A DNA stretch of 37,993 nt, taken from assembly GCF_001428545.1 (NCBI RefSeq), contig NZ_LMHZ01000032.1, forward strand, positions 1 to 37,993, read 5' to 3'. The notes below the pieces were generated by a model. It ran no database searches and was not told where the DNA came from. It saw nothing but the letters and a program-made list of their open reading frames with translations. Made by a program: the position numbers and the translations under genes. Source of the stretch: Noviherbaspirillum sp. Root189. Lineage in GTDB: Bacteria; Pseudomonadota; Gammaproteobacteria; Burkholderiales; Burkholderiaceae_D. This document shows, piece by piece, positions 26,942 to 35,194 of the stretch (its first letter is position 1; each line of letters starts with the position of its first letter).

Positions 26942-28531
26942 ATGGAGACTACAACGCGAGCCGGCGAGCTGGTCCGACGCGCCGCCAACCCGTGCCTTCC
27001 CGAATTCCTTGAGCAGCAGGTCGCGCGCCACCCGGACCGTGTCGCGCTAAAGGATGACAGCCGTACCTGCACTTACGCCGAGCTCGACCAGCGCACCAAT
27101 CGCCTGGTCAATGCACTCGCCCAGCGCGGTGTCCGTCACGGTGACCGTATCGCCATCCTCGCGGAGAACCGCCTGGAGTACATCGAACTTGAAATCGCCG
27201 CCGCCAAGATGGGTGCCATCCTCGCCTGCCAGAACTGGCGGCAGGCCGACAGTGAACTGGAACATTGCCTGCGGCTCGTGTCTCCGCGCCTCGTGATCGC
27301 CTCAGCGCGGCACGCACCAGCCCTTGAGAGGATCGCACACGGTATCGACACGGTGATCCGGTTCGAAGATGCGTATGAGGCCATGCTGGCACAGGCATCT
27401 CCGGACGCCCGTGCGCCGGATCGACCGCTGGACCCGGAAGACGGCATGATCATCCTCTATACGAGCGGCACGACGGGCTTGCCCAAAGGCGCCCTCATCA
27501 GCCAGCGGGCCATGATTGCGCGCATGACCGTTGCCCGGATCGACGGACTGCTACAGCCGGCGGATACCTTCATTGCCTGGGCTCCGTTATTCCACATGGT
27601 ATCGACCGACCAGGCGCTGGCGACGCTGATGACCGGCGGTACCGTCATTGTGATGGACGGCCTGAATGTGCCGGCGCTCGTGTCCTGCCTCGCGCAGGAA
27701 AAAATCGGCCATCTCACCCTGATCCCCGGCATGATCGACCTCGTGATCGAAGAGCTACAACGCAGCGGCATCGCGGCGCGGGGCGTACGCACGCTGGGTT
27801 GCATGGCTGACCTCGTTCCACGTGAACAGATCGCCCGTATCACCACGCTGCTGCAGGCACCCTTCCTGAATTCGTTCGGCGCCACCGAAACCGGAGCGCC
27901 TCCCGCCAGCCGTGCAATGATTCCGGTCGGCGTCACGCCGACCGCGTTGCCAAAGGAGCAGAGTTCGCACTGCATCGTCCGCCTGGTCGATGCTGACGGC
28001 AAGGAAGTGCCGGACGGGATGCCCGGCGAGATGGCGGTGCGCGGCCCCACCCTGTTCAGCGGCTACTGGGGCTCGCCGAAGGAAACCGCGGAGGATTTCC
28101 GGGACGGCTGGTTTCACATGGGCGACGTCTTCGTGCGCAATCCGGACGGCAAGCTCGATTACGTCGATCGCCGGAAGTACCTGATCAAGTCCGGCGGCGA
28201 AAATATCTATCCGGCGGAGATCGAACGCGTCCTGCTGTCCCAGCCCGGCATCGCCGATGCCGTGGTCGTACGCAGGTCCGATCCGAAGTGGGGCGAAGTG
28301 CCGGTCGCCTTCGTGGTCAAGTCCGACCCTTCGCTGCAGGCTGCCCAAGTCATCGAGGCTTGCCGCGGCAAGATCGCGGGGTACAAGCTTCCGAAAGACA
28401 TTCTGTTCGTGCGCGACGATGAGCTGCCGCGCAGCACCACCGGAAAGATCAAGCGCCACGAACTCGAACAAGCCCTGGCTGAGCGGCGCGTCAGCCAGGC
28501 CAACTCCCCCGTTTCTTCCATCGAAGGATAA
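26942..28531 (+). CDS. Acyl-CoA synthetase (AMP-forming)
   Basis: A 529-residue ANL-superfamily ligase. Seen: ILYTSGTTGLPKGALIS (171-187), LNSFGATETGAPP in the A5 region (Phe-Gly-Ala where most have Tyr-Gly-Leu), DGWFHMGDVFVRNPDGKLDY (usual T of HTGD is M), YLIKSGGENIYPAEIERVLL, and LPRSTTGKIKRHEL with the catalytic lysine. The altered A5 and HTGD motifs set it apart from the other ligases here. First gene of the plus-strand unit, 4 bp before the first LivK-type gene. The ribosome site is AGGAGATCTG. Confidence 0.92.
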   Translation: METTTRAGELVRRAANPCLPEFLEQQVARHPDRVALKDDSRTCTYAELDQRTNRLVNALAQRGVRHGDRIAILAENRLEYIELEIAAAKMGAILACQNWRQADSELEHCLRLVSPRLVIASARHAPALERIAHGIDTVIRFEDAYEAMLAQASPDARAPDRPLDPEDGMIILYTSGTTGLPKGALISQRAMIARMTVARIDGLLQPADTFIAWAPLFHMVSTDQALATLMTGGTVIVMDGLNVPALVSCLAQEKIGHLTLIPGMIDLVIEELQRSGIAARGVRTLGCMADLVPREQIARITTLLQAPFLNSFGATETGAPPASRAMIPVGVTPTALPKEQSSHCIVRLVDADGKEVPDGMPGEMAVRGPTLFSGYWGSPKETAEDFRDGWFHMGDVFVRNPDGKLDYVDRRKYLIKSGGENIYPAEIERVLLSQPGIADAVVVRRSDPKWGEVPVAFVVKSDPSLQAAQVIEACRGKIAGYKLPKDILFVRDDELPRSTTGKIKRHELEQALAERRVSQANSPVSSIEG

Positions 28532-28535
28532 ACCT

Positions 28536-29780
28536 ATGCCCACCTTTGCCCGCAGCCTCCGCGTTGTGCTCTCCGCAGCTGCCCTGTCCGGTGCGTCGAT
28601 CGCCGTCGCCGACACCGTCAAGATTGCCTACATCGACCCGCTTTCCGGCAGCTTTGCCACGACCGGGCAGAACGTGCTCAAGAGCTGGCAGATGGTGGCG
28701 GAGATCGCCAACCGGGAAAAATGGGCCGGCGCGCATACCTTCGAGGTGGTCGGGTTTGACAACAAGGCGAGTCCGCAGGAAACGCTGGTCATGCTCAAGA
28801 CTGCGATCGACCAGGGTTATCGCTATGTGGCACAGGGTTTCGGTTCGGGCGCCGGGCTGGCGCTGATCGATGCGATCAATAAACACAACGAGCGCAACCC
28901 TGGCAAGGAAGTGGTGTATCTGAACACCTCGGCGGGCGATCCGGACATGACGAACAGCAAATGCAGCTTCTGGCATTTCCGTCTCGATGCCCACTCCGAC
29001 ATGCGCATGGAAGCGCTGAGCTCCTTCATTGCGGAGGACAAGAGCATCAAGAAGGTCTATGTCATCAATCCCAACTACGCCTTCGGGCAGCAGGTAAGCC
29101 GCGCGGCCAAAGAGACGATCAAGCGCAAACGGCCGGATATCGAGATTGTCGGCGACGACCTGCATCCTTTCGGACAGGTAAAAGACTTCACCCCTTATAT
29201 CAGCAAGATTGCCGCTTCGGGCGCAGATGCGGTCATCACCGGCAACGCCGGCTCCGACCTTGCCCTGCTCATCAAGGCATCCAAGGAAGGCAACCTGAAC
29301 TCAATGTTCTTCACCTATTTCGCCAGCAGCCCCGGCACCCCCTCTGCCCTCGGCTCCGCCGGCGCAGGAAGAGTCAAGTCCCTGCCCTACTGGCACCCGA
29401 ACAACGAGACTTTTGCCGGCAAGGAGATCGTCGAAGGTTTCAAGAAGAAATACAACGACGACTTCTTCTCATCGGCCACCTATGCCGGCATCGCGCTGCT
29501 CGCAAAGGGCATCAAGGCGACCAGCTCGACCGACCCCGTGAAACTCGCCTTTGCCCTGGAAGACATGAAGGTGCAGAGCCTGAATGGCGAGGTCGAAATG
29601 CGCAAGCAGGACCACCAGCTCTTGCAGCCCCTTTACATGGTGACCTGGACCAAGGTAAATGGCCAGGACGTTAAGTACGATCACGAGAATACCGGCTACG
29701 GCTGGAAGACGGACGCCAAGTTGGAGCCGCGCGTCTCGGCGCTGCCGACCTCGTGTCAGATGAAGCGTCCCAAGCTCTGA
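28536..29780 (+). CDS. ABC transporter substrate-binding protein (LivK/HAAT type), first copy
   Basis: A 414-residue periplasmic protein. Signal peptide about 1-25, ending IAVA-D. The mature part starts DTVKIAYIDPLSGSFATTGQN, typical of the Leu/Ile/Val-binding (peripla_BP_6) family, and shows FDNKASPQETL, the hinge region with FTPYISKIAASGADAVITGN, and C-terminal TSCQMKRP. The ligand is probably an acid or aromatic or branched compound rather than an amino acid, given the context. The start is the ATG 4 bp after the synthetase stop (GAAGG site); the longer frame is inside the synthetase gene. No LivHMGF genes are nearby. Confidence 0.92.
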   Translation: MPTFARSLRVVLSAAALSGASIAVADTVKIAYIDPLSGSFATTGQNVLKSWQMVAEIANREKWAGAHTFEVVGFDNKASPQETLVMLKTAIDQGYRYVAQGFGSGAGLALIDAINKHNERNPGKEVVYLNTSAGDPDMTNSKCSFWHFRLDAHSDMRMEALSSFIAEDKSIKKVYVINPNYAFGQQVSRAAKETIKRKRPDIEIVGDDLHPFGQVKDFTPYISKIAASGADAVITGNAGSDLALLIKASKEGNLNSMFFTYFASSPGTPSALGSAGAGRVKSLPYWHPNNETFAGKEIVEGFKKKYNDDFFSSATYAGIALLAKGIKATSSTDPVKLAFALEDMKVQSLNGEVEMRKQDHQLLQPLYMVTWTKVNGQDVKYDHENTGYGWKTDAKLEPRVSALPTSCQMKRPKL

Positions 29781-29907
29781 CGACAGGGGAGGCAGCGGAA
29801 AGCCCAGCCAGTTGACACAAGACATCCGTCGCCAGCCACGCTAGTTTTCTGTAGTGGACGCAAAACACCCACTCAATACAACACGCCGTCAGGCGAAGGA
29901 GACAACT

Positions 29908-31152
29908 ATGAAAAAACCCTTTCGATACCTCGTTCCCGCCAAGGTCGCGGCCCTTGCCCTCGTCGCAACATCCGCAATGGCGGATACCGTGAAGATCGCC
30001 GTCATCGACCCGCTTTCCGGCCCCTTCGCCGCGCTCGGTGAAAACCAGCTGAAAAGCTGGCAATTCATGGGAGAGGTCGCCAACAAAGAAAAGTGGGCAG
30101 GCGAACATACGCTGGAATTCGTCGCCTTCGACAACAAGGCCAGCCCGCAGGAAAGTCTGAACCAGCTTAAGCGCGCAATTGACGGTGGATTCCGCTATAT
30201 CGCGCAGGCCAACGGCTCGGGCGCGGGGCTGGCACTGATCGATGCCATCAACAAGTACAACGAGCGCAATCCCGGCAAGGAAGTCATCTATATCAATCAT
30301 GGCGCGGTGGACCCCGAGCTTACCAACGGAAAATGCAGCTTCTGGCACTTCAGCTTCGATTCGAACTCGGATATGAAGATGCAGGCCCTGGTCGAGCATA
30401 TGTCGCAGAACAAGAGCATCAAGAAGGTCTACATCATCGGCCAGGACTACGCGTTCGGCCGGTCGGTGAGCCGGACCGCGAAGGAGTACCTGAAAGGAAA
30501 ACGGCCGGATGTGGAGATTGTCGGCGATGACCTTCATCCGATCGGGCAGGTAAAGGACTTCGCCCCCTATGTCAGCAAGATCAAGGCGTCGGGCGCGGAT
30601 ACCGTCATTACCGGCAACTGGGGAGCCGACCTTTCCCTGCTGATCAAGGCGTCCAAGGACGCCGGCGTTGACGCCAATTTCTATACGTATTACGCGGTTC
30701 TCAAGGGCGCGCCCACCGCAATGGGTAGCGCGGGCGCAGGCAAAGTCAAGTATGTCGGCGTATGGAACGTCAACAATGAATCCGGTGCAGGAAAGGACAT
30801 CGTCGAGGCATTCAAGGCAAAGTTCAACGATGACTACACCTGGATGCAGACCCACTCGGCAGTGACCATGCTGAGCAAGGCAATACGGGAAGCAAAAACG
30901 ACCGACCCGGTGAAAGTGGCGCTGAAGATGGAAGGCATGACCGTCAAGAGCCTGAACGGCGATGTCACCATGCGCGCCGCCGACCATCAGTTGCAACAAC
31001 CGCTGTACATCGCGGTATGGTCGAAGGCGGGCGACAAGGACGTCAGGTTCGATCAGGAGGGAACCGGGTTCGGATGGAAGACGGAAAAGAAAGTTCCGGC
31101 CGAGGTTGCTACACAGCCGACGGCCTGCAAGATGAAGCGCCCAGCGTCGTAA
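29908..31152 (+). CDS. ABC transporter substrate-binding protein (LivK/HAAT type), second copy
   Basis: A 414-residue periplasmic protein, equal in length to the preceding one and clearly its paralogue over the whole mature sequence (DTVKIAVIDPLSGPFAALGEN, FDNKASPQESL, SGAGLALIDAINK, VKDFAPYVSKIKASGADTVITGN). The signal peptide covers about 1-25, ending SAMA-D. A good ribosome site (GAAGGAGACAACT) precedes the ATG. Differences cluster in segments that could face the ligand, so the two copies may bind related ligands. No permease or ATPase gene occurs in the window. Confidence 0.92.
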   Translation: MKKPFRYLVPAKVAALALVATSAMADTVKIAVIDPLSGPFAALGENQLKSWQFMGEVANKEKWAGEHTLEFVAFDNKASPQESLNQLKRAIDGGFRYIAQANGSGAGLALIDAINKYNERNPGKEVIYINHGAVDPELTNGKCSFWHFSFDSNSDMKMQALVEHMSQNKSIKKVYIIGQDYAFGRSVSRTAKEYLKGKRPDVEIVGDDLHPIGQVKDFAPYVSKIKASGADTVITGNWGADLSLLIKASKDAGVDANFYTYYAVLKGAPTAMGSAGAGKVKYVGVWNVNNESGAGKDIVEAFKAKFNDDYTWMQTHSAVTMLSKAIREAKTTDPVKVALKMEGMTVKSLNGDVTMRAADHQLQQPLYIAVWSKAGDKDVRFDQEGTGFGWKTEKKVPAEVATQPTACKMKRPAS

Positions 31153-31239
31153 GCGCTTAACGCATTATCTTCAGCCTTCATTCCGGGAGGGTGCTTCGGC
31201 ATGAACACCCTCCCCGCTTCCCTGCCTTGACGAGCCTGT

Positions 31240-32886
31240 ATGACCGACAATCTGCCACGCCCGTGGCTTTCGCTGTATCCGCCCGCAGACCTGCAACATC
31301 CCTTTATCGCCCGCTACACCGACGGACTTTCGTTGTTCCGGCATGCATTGCAAGCTGGCGGTGACCGCGCTGCGATTCACTATTTCGATCGCACACTGAG
31401 TTACACGGAACTCGATCGCCTTTCCGACGCTTTTGCCGGCTTCCTGCTCGGCCAGGGTATTGTAGAAGGTGACCGGGTCGGGCTTTATCTGCAAAACGTG
31501 CCGCAATTCCTGATCGGCCTGCTGGCGACATGGAAGATCGGCGCCATTGGCGTCAGCATTAATCCGATGAATCGCGCCCGGGAGCTGAAGCTGCTACTGG
31601 AAGATAGTGGTGCCCGCGTCCTGTTGACGCACCGCGACCTATACCAGGAGGTGGCAAGCGGGGTATTGCAGGACTTCCCTGACATGTGTGTGGTGACGAC
31701 TTCCGCACGCGACTTCCAGAACCGGAACGACCCACGCGTATTGGGCGATTTGGAACCGGAACGCTGCGACGGCACCCACGATTTGCTGGAAATTCTTGGT
31801 TCCAAGATTGCGCCGCCGCAGCTGCGCACGCAAGTGGATGGAGAGAAGCCGGCCATCATTGTCTACACGTCGGGCACCACCGGTGTGCCAAAGGGTGCGG
31901 TCGTCTCTCACCGCAACTTCTCCTTCGACGCGGACCTCTGGCCGGCCTGGATGGATCTGAGAGACGGTGGCCCTATCCTTGGGATCGCACCGCTATTCCA
32001 CATCACCGGCCTGGTCGGCCACATTGGCGCAGCTTTCGCAACCGCCGCTCCGTTGATACTGTCAAAGCGCTTTCATCCGGCCGTGGTAGCGGAAAGCGCG
32101 GCAGAGTATCAGGCGGAATTTGCGGTGGGCGCCATTACCGCCTTCATTGCCATCATGAATTCGCCTGATGTCCGGACGGAACACTTGCGAAGCGTGAAGA
32201 AAGTTTACACCGGCGGCGCTCCGGTCCCGGCGACCGTCGTCGAGCAGTTCGACCGGAAATTCGGCATCGCCATTCGCAGCACCTACGGACTCACCGAAAG
32301 CACTTCCCTTGCAGTGGCGGTACCCCGCGATCGGATGACGCCAGTGGACAAGAACGGTGCCTGTGCCATTGGCGTGCCCGTATTCGGCACGGATGTGTAC
32401 ATAGCCGACGAAGCGGGCAGGCTCTTGCCGCCAAACGAAGTCGGCGAGATTTTTTTGCGCGGACCACAGGTTGTTGCCGGATACTGGCAACGCGAGGACG
32501 CGACCAAGGAAGCGTTCTTTCAGGACTATCTGCGTACCGGAGATGTAGGCTACATGGACAGCGAAGGATGGCTTTTTATCGTGGACCGCAAGAAGGATAT
32601 GATCAATGCCTCCGGTTATAAAGTCTGGCCGAAGGAAGTGGAAGATGTGATTTACACCCACGAGGCAGTCCGCGAAGCGGCGGTGGTGGGCGTCAAGGAC
32701 GACTATCGCGGTGAGACCGTGAAGGCGGTGGTCTCGCTGAAACCGGGCATGTCACTTGACCCGGCCGAGCTGGTTTCCTTCTGCAAGGAAAGGATGGCGG
32801 CTTACAAGTATCCACGGAAGGTAGTCATCGTGGACGAACTGCCAAAGACGGCTACCGGAAAGATCCTTCGGCGTGAGCTTCGGTAG
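31240..32886 (+). CDS. Acyl-CoA synthetase (AMP-forming)
   Basis: A 548-residue ANL-superfamily ligase, long-chain fatty-acid type. Seen: IVYTSGTTGVPKGAVVSH (207-224), the A5 motif STYGLTESTS, DYLRTGDVGYMDSEGWLF, VDRKKDMINASGYKVWPKEVEDV and LPKTATGKILRREL with the catalytic lysine. The last gene of the plus-strand unit, 87 bp after the second LivK-type gene. The A8 motif is INASGYKVWP rather than the ISGGENIYP of the other ligases in the window, so it belongs to a different subfamily. Confidence 0.92.
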   Translation: MTDNLPRPWLSLYPPADLQHPFIARYTDGLSLFRHALQAGGDRAAIHYFDRTLSYTELDRLSDAFAGFLLGQGIVEGDRVGLYLQNVPQFLIGLLATWKIGAIGVSINPMNRARELKLLLEDSGARVLLTHRDLYQEVASGVLQDFPDMCVVTTSARDFQNRNDPRVLGDLEPERCDGTHDLLEILGSKIAPPQLRTQVDGEKPAIIVYTSGTTGVPKGAVVSHRNFSFDADLWPAWMDLRDGGPILGIAPLFHITGLVGHIGAAFATAAPLILSKRFHPAVVAESAAEYQAEFAVGAITAFIAIMNSPDVRTEHLRSVKKVYTGGAPVPATVVEQFDRKFGIAIRSTYGLTESTSLAVAVPRDRMTPVDKNGACAIGVPVFGTDVYIADEAGRLLPPNEVGEIFLRGPQVVAGYWQREDATKEAFFQDYLRTGDVGYMDSEGWLFIVDRKKDMINASGYKVWPKEVEDVIYTHEAVREAAVVGVKDDYRGETVKAVVSLKPGMSLDPAELVSFCKERMAAYKYPRKVVIVDELPKTATGKILRRELR

Positions 32887-32986
32887 CCTTGGTTACTAAG
32901 TAAGGGCCGACTAAGGGCCGACAAAGGAAGGCGTACCGCAGTCCTCCCGTGTCGAGCACACCAGCGGCATCAAATAAAAAGCAAGA

Positions 32987-33754
32987 TCATAGCAACGGAA
33001 ATTTCACGCGCCCGCTATCAATAAGGATGAACTCGCCAGTCGTCTTGCGCGCGCCGTCGCATAACCAGAAACAGATATCGGCGACGTCCTCAGGTTGTAT
33101 GGTGGCATGCAGGGGCGCCGACTTCATATACAACTGGCGCGTCGCCTCGTAACGCTCCGCGCCAAGGCCATTCTGTAACCAGGGCGTCTCCACCATACCG
33201 GGACCGACGGCGTTGATGCGGATTTCCGGCGCAAGTGCACGTGCCAAGCCAAACGTCATCGAATTGAGCGCGCCCTTCGACGCCATATAGGCAACGCTGG
33301 AACCAATCCCCGAGACCGCAGCCGTCGAGGATACATTGACAATGCCAGCGCCTGGATTGCGTTTCATCAGCGGGGCCAGGGCCCGGATCATTTGGTACGC
33401 GCCAATGACATTGACCGAATAGATATCATGGAAATCCTGGGCATCCAGTCCCTCCAGGTTATTGGCCGCGACGAACTTGGTGGTGCCGGCGTTGTTGACC
33501 AGCGCATCGCATCTCCCCCACTTTGCTTCCACTGCCTGCGCAAGCGCCCGGCAGTCGTCATCTACCGCAACGTTTGCCTGTTGCAGCAGTACCTCAGCGC
33601 CAAGTGCAATGCATTCATCAGCCACCACCTGCGCTGGCTCCGGGTTGCGCGAGAAATTGATGACGACGTTGTAGCCGTTTCTGGCAAACAGTTTGGCGGT
33701 GGCCGCACCAATACCTGACGAAGAACCCGTGACGATCGCTACTTTCTTGCTCAT
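32987..33754 (-). CDS. SDR family oxidoreductase
   Basis: A 255-residue short-chain dehydrogenase of FabG-like type. Seen: VTGSSSGIGAATAKLF, NFSRNPEPA after strand 2, LVNNAGTT, NVSSTAAVSG with the catalytic Ser, AYMASKGALNSM, and a C-terminus TTGEFILIDSGRVKFPLL in which the usual VDGG is IDSG. The start is MSKKVAIV, with GGAGACAAAC before the ATG; another ATG four codons earlier overlaps this ribosome site and is less likely. The gene is convergent with the synthetase; the 100-bp gap holds an 11-bp tandem repeat (32901-32922). Confidence 0.88.
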   Translation of the reverse strand: MSKKVAIVTGSSSGIGAATAKLFARNGYNVVINFSRNPEPAQVVADECIALGAEVLLQQANVAVDDDCRALAQAVEAKWGRCDALVNNAGTTKFVAANNLEGLDAQDFHDIYSVNVIGAYQMIRALAPLMKRNPGAGIVNVSSTAAVSGIGSSVAYMASKGALNSMTFGLARALAPEIRINAVGPGMVETPWLQNGLGAERYEATRQLYMKSAPLHATIQPEDVADICFWLCDGARKTTGEFILIDSGRVKFPLL

Positions 33755-33979
33755 GTTTGTCTCCATTGGTTTTTAACTGCTTAACTTAAGCTACTGTGCC
33801 GACGCACCCATTGTGGTGGAAAAGGACAAATGTACAGGTCCTTGCAAATCGGCATCGGGGAAGATTTTTTGCAAGCTTCTCGCGCCTTGGTTCATTGAGC
33901 GGCATCGACTTCGGGAGGAAATGTTTGGATATTATCGCAAGACAGGATCTGGGGTGTTGTCAAGCCCGTAAAACCAGTT

Positions 33980-34008
33980 TTGACATGCTTGCAAAACCAA
34001 TATTTAAT
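33980..34008 (+). promoter_or_regulatory. Sigma-70 type promoter of the Tae4 locus
   Basis: TTGACA (33980-33985), a 17-bp spacer and TTTAAT (34003-34008) form a near-consensus promoter 35 bp upstream of the Tae4 ATG. The wider gap 33755-34043 is AT-richer than the catabolic block, has no gene, and contains three copies of CTTGCAAA (33841, an inverted one near 33872, and 33988 inside the promoter spacer). Confidence 0.6.
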
Positions 34009-34043
34009 TGCATCCTTTATAACTTCACCAAAGCGACAATTTA

Positions 34044-34520
34044 ATGGTGGCATTCTCCGAACTATGGCGCAATCACCCTAAGGTCAAAGGTGATGCACCG
34101 GTGCTTGACCCAACTGCCTATCCGAATCAATGTGCCATAAACCTATATGCCGCGCTCGTACGGTCGGGATTTAATGTCAAGACTTTTACCGGTGTGTTCT
34201 CATGGCAGAAAGAAAAACCAAAGTATGCAATCTGTGCACAAGAGCTTGCCAACTGGCTGGCACGGCCAAGCATTCTTAATTCAAAAATGCAGAAGCTTAC
34301 AGGCAAGGATGCATTCGACAGCATGACTTCAAAAGCCGGCATTGTATTCTTCCAGCATTACTGGGGACCCGACGAACAGGGAGGCCATGTCGACTTGTGG
34401 AACGGTTCCCGTCTCACCGACTGGACCTCGTGGATTCGCATTCACGCAAACATGAATATTCCAGGCGTTTGGTCAGACTATAAGAAAGCCAAATCAGTTT
34501 GGTTCTGGCCCATCTTATGA
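34044..34520 (+). CDS. tae4: Type VI secretion amidase effector, Tae4 family
   Basis: A 158-residue protein of the Tae4 family (NlpC/P60-type cysteine peptidases that cut peptidoglycan peptides in rival cells). Seen: FSELWRNHP at the N-terminus, the catalytic Cys30 in PNQCAINLYAALVRSG, a central segment CAQELANWL, the catalytic His115 in GGHVDLWNGSRLTD and the end VWFWPIL. Without a signal peptide, as expected for a T6SS cargo. Its start lacks a strong ribosome site. No T6SS structural gene or VgrG is in the window, so it is an orphan effector locus. The family call is strong, given both catalytic motifs and length. Confidence 0.88.
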   Translation: MVAFSELWRNHPKVKGDAPVLDPTAYPNQCAINLYAALVRSGFNVKTFTGVFSWQKEKPKYAICAQELANWLARPSILNSKMQKLTGKDAFDSMTSKAGIVFFQHYWGPDEQGGHVDLWNGSRLTDWTSWIRIHANMNIPGVWSDYKKAKSVWFWPIL

Positions 34521-34744
34521 TCGCGCGTGTCGTCAGCGTACTGCTTGGAACGGTCCTTGGGGCGCTATGCTCTTACTGCGCGTTTTGGATAGTTGGATGG
34601 GCTTTTGGTCCGCTATACGCCAGCGAAGAAGATATGTCGAGAAACGTAAAAATTTTTTTGGCGTGCGCAGCGATTTTTATGGTCTGCGGTGGATGGCTGG
34701 GAAACTGGATGTTCAAATTATTCAAGCGTCGCTTAGAGCAATAG
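34517..34744 (+). CDS. Small two-helix membrane protein overlapping tae4, possible immunity partner
   Basis: A 75-residue protein overlapping the Tae4 stop by 4 bp (ATGA), so translation is coupled. Two membrane segments at about 3-28 (VVSVLLGTVLGALCSYCAFW) and 46-66 (IFLACAAIFMVCGGWLGNWM), linked by a short acidic loop (YASEEDMSRNVK), and a basic end KLFKRRLEQ. The usual Tae4 immunity protein, Tai4, is a larger periplasmic protein with a signal peptide; this is neither. It may be a different immunity or a membrane anchor with unknown role. No Tai4-like frame follows it within the available 200 bp. Confidence 0.6.
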   Translation: MIARVVSVLLGTVLGALCSYCAFWIVGWAFGPLYASEEDMSRNVKIFLACAAIFMVCGGWLGNWMFKLFKRRLEQ

Positions 34745-34899
34745 GCTGAACACGCGATAATCGGAAAAGACCCTGTTCAGTGCTTTGTCACGCATCGCAA
34801 GAACTGAAACAGCAAATCGGAAGCCGAGCAATCGTGCGGCAAAGCTGATGGCGTGCTTTCGGGAGCGCTTGTTAGCTTAAAAGGCTACCTGGTTTTATG

Positions 34900-34938
34900 A
34901 AAGACAAAGCCCATCGGGATTGGATGGGCTTTGTCTTT
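34900..34938 (-). terminator. Terminator-like hairpin next to the tRNA-Thr end
   Basis: AAAGACAAAGCCCATC (34900-34915) pairs perfectly with GATGGGCTTTGTCTTT (34923-34938) around a 7-nt loop. It lies just 8 bp past the CCA end of the tRNA-Thr fragment, which is read on the minus strand, so it was the tRNA terminator before the element integrated; it may also end plus-strand transcription from the tae4 locus. The interval 34745-34899 shows nothing else. Confidence 0.75.
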
Positions 34939-34946
34939 GAATCCAA

Positions 34947-34992
34947 TGGTGCTGATGAGAGGAGTCGAACCTCCGACCTACTGATTACGAAT
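34947..34992 (-). other. Attachment site: 46-bp 3' part of tRNA-Thr(CGT)
   Basis: Read on the minus strand, the sequence runs from the anticodon loop (ATTCGTAATCAGT) through the T-arm GGAGGTTCGACTCC to the acceptor strand CATCAGCACCA. The matching 5' acceptor strand, D-arm and 5' anticodon stem are absent; upstream sequence (AAGTCG on the plus strand) does not pair. It is therefore a non-functional tRNA end and a junction of an integrative element with the chromosome. The integrase gene begins 200 bp to the right. The intact tRNA gene should be at the other end of the element, to the right of this window. Confidence 0.85.
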
Positions 34993-35110
34993 AAGTCGTT
35001 TTATTCCTTCAAGAATCGAAAATCTCCAACACAATCGCTACCTTCCCTCTATTCATGAGGGTTTTGACATTGTTTTTCCTTGTAAGCATTGTATTCAAAC
35101 CCCATTTTTT

Positions 35111-35190
35111 GTCTACTTGTAGTCTACTTGTTCTTGATTTCACTGGCGCATTAGCTACAATAGATGCTCAACCAAAATAACCAAGTAGAC
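35111..35190 (+). promoter_or_regulatory. Integrase promoter bracketed by three GTCTACTTG repeats
   Basis: A likely promoter is TTGATT (35134-35139), 16-bp spacer, TACAAT (35156-35161). GTCTACTTG occurs at 35111-35119 and again at 35122-35130 (11 bp apart, one helical turn), just upstream of -35; the inverse CAAGTAGAC is at 35182-35190, just before the integrase ATG. Repeats in these positions could be arm-type integrase or excisionase sites, and could give autorepression of the integrase gene. Confidence 0.6.
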
Positions 35191-35194
35191 AGCC

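Noticed and set aside
32901-32922. Two tandem TAAGGGCCGAC units after the synthetase stop
   Set aside because: Only two 11-bp units in a short convergent gap; no function can be supported.
34947-34992. A functional tRNA-Thr gene
   Set aside because: Only the 3' half from the anticodon loop is present; the 5' acceptor strand and D-arm are missing.
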